64,000 nt of DNA, taken from Rugalucina vietnamica (taxonomy: Eukaryota; Mollusca; Bivalvia; Lucinida; Lucinidae). The translations under genes were made by a program, and so were the position numbers. A model generated the notes under the pieces. That model was given only the letters and a program-made list of their open reading frames with translations, had not been told where the DNA came from and did no database searches. Where the stretch lies: contig OZ024871.1 of assembly GCA_964017185.1 (NCBI GenBank), forward strand, positions 56,843,226-56,907,225, in the 5' to 3' direction. This document shows positions 60,001 through 64,000 of the stretch, one piece after another (position 1 is the first letter of the stretch; each line of letters starts with the position of its first letter).

Positions 60001-61602
60001 TGGTAGTTACGTTTACAGAACTACTATTAACCCATATTTAACAAAGGATTTTCCCATCATTATCAATTGGGTGAGTCCACTTTCATTTTTAGGGGTGTTA
60101 GGAGTGATTTTTAATTTTTATATCATTGTTCCATGAAATTCCTCCAAGCAAACAGAATAGCCCCAGATGGGACACTGCGTTCTGAGGCGTCACATCTGGG
60201 GCTAGCTGTTTGCCTAGTCCCATAAAAGGGACGCCAGGCTTAAATGAGATCAATTCCATATACAGTAGAGGCTTGTCACAGGTAATAAAATTGTGGATAT
60301 GGCAATGTAGGCACATTGTTGCTTGTTTCGAAATAAAAAAGTCAAAGTACTCTTTTGAACAGATTTTCTTTGACATTTGAGCTTTAAGGTTTTCTCATGG
60401 TTTGCCAGTTTGTTTTATTTTGTTAGTTTGGGTTTATAATGTGACGATTAATTAAATTAAGTTTAAATATTGAACCGTGGAAGGGAAAAGCATTACATGT
60501 AACTCACTGAGTTTTGTTATGTTACAACACTTGGGCTTCATAGCACCCAGATTCACCACGAGGACCGAATAACTAACTAAATGTTATGAACCACTGCAGA
60601 AGCTGAGGGTGAGGTTATGGCCATGTAAAACCGGTTTAAGCCCGCCAGTAACTTTGTGTTACTGATCGTTCCAAGTCGATACTTCTGTGGTGGTTCTTTT
60701 CGTTTTATGTCTTGGTGTTTGAAAATTTTTTGTGCTGTTGGCGCCTTATGTATGTTTTCATATTTTTAGTTAAGTTAAGGTAACTGAGTGGCCACCTATT
60801 GGGAAAATAGCTGCTCATTCGGCTTACGATATGTTTCATGGTATAAGTACCTGATTGTTGGTTTGGTTTTTTTCCCACCTCGGTTTTTGGAGTGGGAATC
60901 TTTTTCTGATTGCGCCTTTTCCTGATCTTTGCCTACTTGTACCTTTTTATCAGTCATTATACATGTATATAATAAGGTAATGAATGCTTCTTTGGAATGG
61001 ACAGAAACATGTGAGCCACCTCGTGGGAAAACCAACAATGTGGTTTCCGAACAGGTCTGACACAAATCAGGCTGCACAGTCACAGAAGCAGGCTAGAAGC
61101 TTGATATTTCGGATTTAAGAAGAAGAGGAAGCGTACTATCCATGTAGCAAAAACGAAGACGCTGATCAGCTTCGCGGTAACTGCGAAGCTGATCTGCGTC
61201 TTTGTTTTCGCATATGCAGATTGTTGTTTTTCTCACGAGGTGGCTCATGTGTAGATGGTGCCAGAAGAATAATCTGCAAGATAAAATTTCCTATATATGG
61301 TGTATGATCCCAATAGTATCGAGGTACCGGTAATGTGAGCCATAGTACTGGTTAAGCAACCATGAAGTGCATAAATTGCCTACAAGGACATTAAGAAAAG
61401 AAACATGATTAGAAGGTTTTGCACATAATAGATGTATAATTCCATGATGTATGTTTCAGGTAACATGGATGGTGGAGGTATGATGGGCGGTATGGGTGGA
61501 GGAATGAACCCCCGAGGGATGGGGGGTGGGGGTATGATGGGGGGCATGAACAGGATGGGTGGGGGCATGGGTAACATGGGAAACAACTACACAGCATTCT
61601 AG
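39904..61602 (+). CDS. HNRNPH: hnRNP F/H-like RNA-binding protein, nine coding exons, 494 aa
   Basis: Coding exons: 39904-39982, 46368-46526, 46839-46982, 52871-53009, 56095-56309, 56801-57072, 57541-57679, 59175-59369, 61460-61602. Every intron is GT-AG and all phases agree, giving 1,485 nt including TAG. Three quasi-RRMs are visible: about residues 5-82 (RLRGLPW...), 107-180 ([15 protein letters not shown]...) and 319-394 (VHMRGLPF...). Each ends in the family signature RYIE (GSRYIE, GHRYIEIF, QHRYIELF). Between RRM2 and RRM3 lie RPSPYDR, Gly/Met-rich runs and an acidic DDDDDD patch near 249-254; the tail is Gly/Met/Asn-rich and ends NNYTAF. Order and length fit vertebrate hnRNP H/F and insect Glorund, nuclear proteins that bind G-tracts and control splicing and polyadenylation. 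The start codon context is ACAATGG and an acceptor lies ten bases upstream, so a non-coding 5' exon is expected. GRSF1 is less likely because it lacks these Gly-rich segments. Confidence 0.93.
39995..42755 (+). mobile_element. Helentron-like tandem-repeat element, family D, in hnRNP intron 1
   Basis: Begins TAGCTCACCTGAGCC with a GGCTCACAAGGTGAGCT fold-back arm, then a GCGTCCGTGCGTGCGTCC microsatellite and about 14 monomers of ~145 bp (40250-42530) with ACCACAAGGCCCAGAGC and TGCCCCTGGGGTCCATAC. The end copy CAGGTGAGC (42723) is followed by the hairpin GCCCTTGGGC. A LINE 3' end is inserted at 40585-40853. Start is 12 bases after the exon 1 donor. Confidence 0.8.
40585..40853 (-). pseudogene. 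LINE 3' end inserted in the tandem array
   Basis: Minus strand encodes [20 protein letters not shown], then [20 protein letters not shown] and [17 protein letters not shown] before the stop, the C-terminus of a LINE protein (WxGHVER). The 3' end runs into a (GAT)n tail at 40585-40606. TTCTCC is repeated on both sides (40579-40584, 40856-40861). Confidence 0.8.
42755..42987 (-). mobile_element. tRNA-derived SINE, minus strand
   Basis: Minus-strand head GCCCCTGTGGCCGAGCGG (A-box) and GGGTTCGAGCCCCGC (intact B-box), body as in 27987-28230, end GGGACGTAAAACTGAATAAA. It begins where the tandem-repeat element ends. Confidence 0.85.
43194..43396. mobile_element. Palindromic MITE, degenerate copy 3
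   Basis: Contains AATGTGGTTTCCGAACAGG, the core AGCGAAAACAAAGGGGCTG and its inverted partner. Ends are eroded. Confidence 0.7.
43397..44269. other. Intron 1 sequence without recognisable features
   Basis: AT-rich. The phrase AACTCGGAGGT recurs here and, inverted, at 45300 and 45750, which suggests a decayed element spanning 43530-45795 with CAGGATTACCTGTTACAG / CTGTAACAGGTAATCCTG as inverted ends (43533-43551 and 45773-45791). Confidence 0.5.
44270..44428 (+). repeat. SINE tail, 5' truncated
   Basis: AAGCCAAGTTCTGCTTGTG, GTTCGCCC and AAAGGGACATGAGAC match the SINE body and end. Confidence 0.65.
44545..44745 (-). repeat. Degenerate Penelope-like tail copy
   Basis: AAGGTTCAAGTTGGCAATG, CAGGAAAAGGCGCAATCAG and CGGCCACTCAGTTACCG match the 14455 tail with more changes than other copies. 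Confidence 0.7.
45833..46066. mobile_element. Palindromic MITE, copy 4
   Basis: Ends GAGCCACTGCACAAG and CACACAATGGCTC, flanked by AGTT on both sides. In hnRNP intron 1. Confidence 0.8.
46125..46344. mobile_element. Palindromic MITE, copy 5, next to exon 2 acceptor
   Basis: Ends GAGCCGTGTCATGAG and TCGTGGCAC, flanked by ATAT on both sides. It ends 23 bases before hnRNP exon 2, so it occupies the branch-point and pyrimidine-tract neighbourhood. Confidence 0.78.
46368..46526 (+). CDS. HNRNPH: hnRNP F/H exon 2 (rest of RRM1)
   Basis: Encodes about residues 27-79, including the strongly conserved [19 protein letters not shown] and the end MGSRYIE. The acceptor is TGTTTACAG and the donor GTGAGG. 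A complete MITE ends only 23 bases before the exon. Confidence 0.93.
46839..46982 (+). CDS. HNRNPH: hnRNP F/H exon 3 (RRM1-RRM2 linker, start of RRM2)
   Basis: Encodes residues 80-127: [12 protein letters not shown] closes RRM1 and [19 protein letters not shown] opens RRM2, nearly the same as vertebrate hnRNP H. The donor is GTAAGT. Confidence 0.94.
47285..47345 (+). repeat. tRNA-derived SINE fragment
   Basis: TAGCATGATCGCTTAGCAAC and GCCGGTTGATACCCGGC resemble A- and B-boxes with one B-box base missing. In intron 3. Confidence 0.5.
47346..47980. other. Intron 3 sequence without recognisable features
   Basis: AT-rich, no supported element or exon; contains GCTCAGCTGAGCTGAGC (47649-47665), a small palindrome. 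Confidence 0.4.
47981..50765 (+). mobile_element. Helentron-like tandem-repeat element, family A, in intron 3
   Basis: ATGTCCCCCCAACCG at 47981 folds on GGTGGGGGACAT and has a perfect inverted copy at 50730-50744. A (GTCGGC)n microsatellite (48029-48093) is followed by about 17 monomers of 151 bp. The hairpin GTTTTCCTCAGAAAAC (50746-50761) follows the end copy. No coding capacity. Confidence 0.85.
48095..50640. repeat. 151-bp tandem array with 604-bp higher-order period
   Basis: Each monomer contains GTTGAAATTAGTCTTTCC, GATGGATTTTGACC and GGTGACCTTGACC with CAAGGTCACGAG. The variant CGCAGAGTCGGCTAG occurs at 48777, 49381 and 49985, exactly 604 bases (four monomers) apart. Confidence 0.92.
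50766..51446. other. Intron 3 sequence without recognisable features
   Basis: AT-rich spacer between two tandem-repeat elements. Confidence 0.4.
51447..52770 (+). mobile_element. Helentron-like tandem-repeat element, family B, in intron 3
   Basis: TAGCTCGCCTGCACGAAGTGC (51451) folds with a GAA loop; a GTTTACGTTTACGT microsatellite follows (51504-51550), then about seven ~165-185-bp monomers with GACCTTGAGGTCAAGGTCA. The end copy CAGGCGAGCTA (52739-52749) precedes the hairpin GCTGTCCTGCGACAGC (52751-52766). Same family as 3965-4936, opposite orientation. Confidence 0.83.
52871..53009 (+). CDS. HNRNPH: hnRNP F/H exon 4 (core of RRM2)
   Basis: Encodes residues 128-173, [19 protein letters not shown] then [18 protein letters not shown] and KHKERIGHR. 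This aligns with the RRM2 half of hnRNP F/H that contains RNP1. It lies 105 bases after the end of a 1.3-kb tandem-repeat element. Confidence 0.94.
53098..53215. repeat. ~48-bp GC-rich minisatellite
   Basis: Three imperfect units with GCCCTGTCAGGC, GGGCACAGAGGTGGG-like and TGGTATGGTATG phrases, just after exon 4. Confidence 0.75.
53344..54413 (+). mobile_element. Family D tandem-repeat element in intron 4
   Basis: Starts TAGCTCAACTGAGC with fold-back arms; three loose ~260-bp repeats follow; the end copy CAGGTGAGC (54380) precedes the palindrome GGCCCATGGGCC (54394-54405). Confidence 0.7.
54792..55025. mobile_element. Palindromic MITE, copy 6
   Basis: Left end eroded (CGGCCGCATGGGAAAACC), right end CACGCACAGGCTC, core and arms as in other copies. 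Intron 4. Confidence 0.75.
55447..55680. mobile_element. Palindromic MITE, copy 7
   Basis: Ends GAGCCGCCTCATGTG and CCCACGAGGCGGCTC, flanked by ATAT on both sides. The core palindrome around CTTCGCGGTAACCGCGAAG is perfect. Intron 4. Confidence 0.86.
56095..56309 (+). CDS. HNRNPH: hnRNP F/H exon 5 (end of RRM2 and Gly/Met-rich linker)
   Basis: Starts YIEIFKS, the close of RRM2, then gives RPSPYDR and a Met/Gly-rich run ([12 protein letters not shown]). Acceptor TTTTTCAG, donor GTAATA. The Met-rich composition differs from the Tyr/Gly-rich GY boxes of vertebrate hnRNP H. Confidence 0.92.
56455..56503. repeat. A-rich low-complexity tract
   Basis: Runs of A broken by single T, intron 5. Confidence 0.9.
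56801..57072 (+). CDS. HNRNPH: hnRNP F/H exon 6 (acidic and Gly/Met linker, start of RRM3)
   Basis: Begins with [11 protein letters not shown], continues through Met/Gly/Asn/Arg repeats, and ends with [20 protein letters not shown], the start of RRM3. It ends exactly on a codon boundary with donor GTGAGT. Confidence 0.92.
57541..57679 (+). CDS. HNRNPH: hnRNP F/H exon 7 (core of RRM3)
   Basis: Encodes [33 protein letters not shown] and MKKHKTNM, collinear with vertebrate RRM3 (FFSPLNPVRVHIE...). Acceptor TTTTCTCTGTAG, donor GTAAGT. Confidence 0.94.
58137..59026. mobile_element. Non-autonomous DNA transposon (890 bp), 5-bp target duplication
   Basis: Ends CAAGGCCGTCGTCGGC and GCCGACGACGGCCCTG are inverted; CAATG flanks both (58132-58136, 59027-59031). 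Subterminal GGCCGGACCAC boxes occur at both ends, and inverted GC-rich blocks lie near 58885-58945. No transposase frame. The ends and duplication suit the hAT group with 5-bp duplications. Intron 7. Confidence 0.85.
59175..59369 (+). CDS. HNRNPH: hnRNP F/H exon 8 (end of RRM3, Gly/Met tail)
   Basis: Opens with [15 protein letters not shown], the conserved end of RRM3, followed by Gly/Met/Asn-rich sequence ending MNMMAQA. It ends in phase 1, the same phase as the candidate microexon downstream. Confidence 0.93.
59881..59910 (+). CDS. HNRNPH: Candidate alternative 30-nt microexon in intron 8
   Basis: A pyrimidine-rich tract ending CAAATAG precedes 30 bases followed by GTAAAT. The segment is 3n and open in the phase of exons 8 and 9 (phase 1 in, phase 1 out), and would add ten residues, [10 protein letters not shown], inside the Gly-rich tail. 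Glycines at its end fit the surrounding composition. No transcript evidence is available here. Confidence 0.4.
60148..60213 (+). ncRNA. Candidate microRNA-precursor-like hairpin in intron 8
   Basis: GCAAACAG...AGCCCCAGATG on the left pairs with CATCTGGGGCT...CTGTTTGC on the right, two perfect stems of 8 and 11 bp separated by a small internal loop, with a ~20-base terminal part. Length (66 nt) fits a pre-miRNA. It could also be a small foldback element. No known miRNA is recognised. Confidence 0.35.
60546..60951 (+). mobile_element. Penelope-like tail copy in intron 8
   Basis: GATTCACCACGAGGACCGAA to GATCTTTGCCTACTTGTACC matches the tail of the 14455-20880 element in its sense orientation, without RT sequence. 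Confidence 0.8.
61013..61246. mobile_element. Palindromic MITE, copy 8
   Basis: Ends GAGCCACCTCGTGGG and CTCACGAGGTGGCTC, flanked by ATGT on both sides. Intron 8, about 210 bases before exon 9. Confidence 0.84.
61460..61602 (+). CDS. HNRNPH: hnRNP F/H exon 9 (C-terminal Gly/Met tail and stop)
   Basis: Acceptor TATGTTTCAG. Encodes a Gly/Met repeat tail ending GNNYTAF and TAG at 61600-61602. The low-complexity tail resembles prion-like tails of other hnRNPs; that is inference. Confidence 0.9.
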
Positions 61603-62360
61603 AGGAACACTGGGCTACAGACAGAGACTTGTAGAAAACTGACCACCAGGAATCAGCTGTGTCATGGACTGACAAATTATTATTGTCATATGGCTGAATG
61701 AAGGGATGTACTTGTCATGAAATCTAAATTCCTGTGAAATCCTTTTATATATATATATAGTCTAGCTGTAGACTCTTCAGATATTTGCTTATTTCACTGA
61801 ATTTGCATGTACTTAACATTGTGGTTTTAAAGAGTAAAACATCTAGAGCATACACACAGCTGCATTTGAACAGAAAATAACTTTAGGAAATGAATTCCAG
61901 TGTGGTTTAAGGTGTAATTGATAAGAAAAAAATAATTATGAAAAGGTGTTCATTTGGTATTTGAACAAAGATATGCTGCTGTATGGCCAAAGAAGATTGT
62001 AATAGACTTCAAATCAAGAATGTTCCATCCCAACATAACTGAATAATTGAACTATGATCAAGAATGTAGAGAAAATGTGCTGATCTTATAGCAAAAACAA
62101 ATGTGCTGGTCAGCTGCAATGTAATTGATCTACACATTTGTTTTTGCTTTTATATCCATAAAAGATTTTCAATCATTGTGTCTCAGTGTTATGTCTGGTA
62201 TGTGTATATATTATTCATTCCATTTGTTGATATCATCAACGTAAACCAATGTTGTCATTTGTTAAGGATATTCATCAATCATTTAGCCATGTTTCAAAGA
62301 AAATGCATTCATTGTTGTAAATTCATACTGTCTGAAATAAAGGATTCTGCTACGGGAATG
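61603..62360 (+). other. HNRNPH: 3' UTR of the hnRNP F/H-like gene
   Basis: AT-rich sequence downstream of the stop with no further coding potential. It contains a TATA run near 61748-61760 and a decayed copy of the MITE hairpin core at 62091-62147. The end is set by the first strong AATAAA; further signals at 62424 and 62831 allow longer forms. Confidence 0.6.
62336..62341 (+). promoter_or_regulatory. Polyadenylation signal AATAAA
   Basis: First canonical AATAAA after the stop codon, about 735 bases downstream. Alternative signals stand at 62424-62429 and 62831-62836; the last is followed by a GT/T-rich stretch. Confidence 0.55.
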
Positions 62361-62396
62361 TTCCTTGGAATTGTATTAGAAAATCAGGAAAGCTAA

Positions 62397-63272
62397 GATC
62401 TTAAATTATTGTTTATTGATTAAAATAAAATATTGATTGAAAAAAGATACATACTTTTCAGTTCATTTAATTGGTTTTAACTAAGTTGATATTTGGAAAG
62501 TGTGAGATTACATTTATTATCAGACTGCTTTTATGTCCAGAGACTTACAAAAAGCTGTTCTATCAGTGTTCTTCACATTTTCTTATCTTGACAATGTTGT
62601 GCTAATAATTTTAGATTATCGATACACTCCAGAGTTGACTTTCTTGGAATGTTCTGGTAGCTCCTGAATTCAAAGTGCAGAATTAATGTAATGTACCTTT
62701 AAAACTGTGAAGTAAATCACTTATGCTTTAAATCTATTTCAAACTGTTATATTTCAATACCTGGAAGTTACAAACAGTAGACACCCTTTTCTCTCAATTC
62801 GCCTGTCATTTTTGTCATCACAGTCGTCATAATAAAATGTATAAAAAATCAGAAGTTTGTGTTTTATTTACACCCATGTTATGTTGTTTGAGCTCCACTG
62901 GTCGAGTTATGTCCTTGAGCAAGTTGCATTAACTCCCCATAGTACTGGTTATTTATATCCAGGACATGGTTGCTGGGGCCCATCATGACTGAAAATTGTT
63001 GAGAATGACCAGGGATGTTGAACCACAAACTATTTCTATGGTTAAGTATAGCATATGATGTTTACTGTTGTGTGGAAAGTCAAAACATACCCTGTAGTGA
63101 TTTACAATCTTGGTCAGTTAGGCGTGACAATCTTCAAACCCCAAACACAAAAATCAGACAGCACATGAAATGAAATGACACACTTTTAGACAAGGTCATT
63201 TGTCCTGTTAAAAGTACAGAGCTGTTTGATATGAAAAGGTGTTGAAATTTCCAATAATTGTTTGAATGTCCG
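62397..63272. other. Downstream sequence without recognisable gene
   Basis: AT-rich sequence after the hnRNP gene; only further AATAAA signals (62424, 62831) stand out. Confidence 0.4.
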
Positions 63273-63276
63273 TTTT

Positions 63277-64000
63277 TAGCTCACCTGAGCCGAAGGCTCA
63301 CAGGTGAGGTTATAGGATAGGGAGGCACCCGGCGTCCGTCCGTCAGCGTCGTCCGTCGTCCACCATTTTCAAAGATCTTCTTCTCTGAAACCGCTTGGCC
63401 AATCAAAGCCAAATTTTATGTGAAGCATCAATAGGAAGGGGAAACCAATGTGTATATAAGAAATCCAGGTCACATGACCAAGATGGCCGCCATGCCCATA
63501 TATGGTAAAAACCCTTCAAAAATCTTCTCCAGAACCAGTGGACCAATTTCAACGAAACTTGGCATGAAGCATGGATGGCTCAAGCACTACAATGTGTATA
63601 TAAATCGTGACCCTGTGATGACCTTGACCTATTTTATGGCAAGGTCAACATAGGTCGCCAATGCATTTGAATGGGGAAAAATTTTAAAATGTCATTTCAA
63701 GTGAACATCTTGCAGGAAATGGGCAGTAGGACTGAATATTGATGATTCTGAAAAACATTTGACCCCAGGGGCTCATGTGCCCCCACCCCGGGGCAATATA
63801 CCTGTACATTACCATAATATTCAAACATCATCTCTGAAACCGCTTGGCCAATCAAAGCCAAATTTTATGTGAAGCATCAATAGGAAGGGGGAACCAATGT
63901 GTATATAAGAAATCCAGGTCACATGACCAAGATGGCCACCATGCCCATATATGGTAAAAACCCTTCAAAAATCTTCTCCGGAACCGGTAGACCGATTTCA
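63277..64000 (+). mobile_element. Family D tandem-repeat element, cut by window end
   Basis: Starts TAGCTCACCTGAGCC, loop GAA, GGCTCACAGGTGAGGT, then a GTCC/GTCGTCC microsatellite and blocks matching 1-865 in reverse, including GATGACCTTGACCTATTTT. Confidence 0.7.

Overview
The window is nuclear DNA of an invertebrate animal, most likely a bivalve or other marine mollusc. It holds one intron-rich gene with clear animal homology (hnRNP F/H family), a Penelope-like retroelement with its domains in permuted order, tRNA-derived SINEs, LINE 3' ends, and many short tandem-repeat elements of a kind common in molluscs. The species assignment is inference. No prokaryotic gene, operon or CRISPR array is present.

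Layout. 1-6.3 kb: Helentron-like tandem-repeat elements and two copies of a palindromic MITE. 7.4-11.8 kb: a large foldback element broken by nested DNA transposons. 13.7-20.9 kb: a LINE 3' end, then a nearly complete minus-strand Penelope-like element (GIY-YIG endonuclease first, reverse transcriptase second) split by a 2.43-kb DNA transposon that starts with CACAGTG and has a 5-bp target duplication. 21-33 kb: microsatellites, more Penelope and LINE fragments, a mariner-like MITE, a SINE with 9-bp target duplication, a solo LTR and a miniature LTR element (TRIM-like). 33-36.9 kb: sparse sequence with one unassigned coding-like exon. 36.9-39.7 kb: three nested elements, the outer one Harbinger-like and carrying a broken minus-strand reading frame of unknown family.

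39.9-62.4 kb is the hnRNP F/H-like gene on the plus strand. Nine coding exons give a 494-residue protein with three quasi-RRM domains and Gly/Met-rich linkers; all splice phases agree. Its introns are packed with mobile elements: exon 1 lies between a MITE remnant and a Helentron-like element that begins about 12 bases after its splice donor, and intron 3 holds a 2.8-kb array of 151-bp repeats with a 604-bp higher-order period. Intron 8 holds a possible 30-base in-frame microexon and a microRNA-precursor-like hairpin. The last 0.7 kb starts another tandem-repeat element, inverted relative to the one at the left edge.

The most interesting structure is shared by several tandem-repeat families. 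Each has a 5' hairpin, a short CG-rich microsatellite, 120-170-bp monomers, an inverted copy of the 5' end and a small 3' hairpin. Three unrelated families also carry nuclear-receptor-like half sites (TCAAGGTCA) in their monomers.
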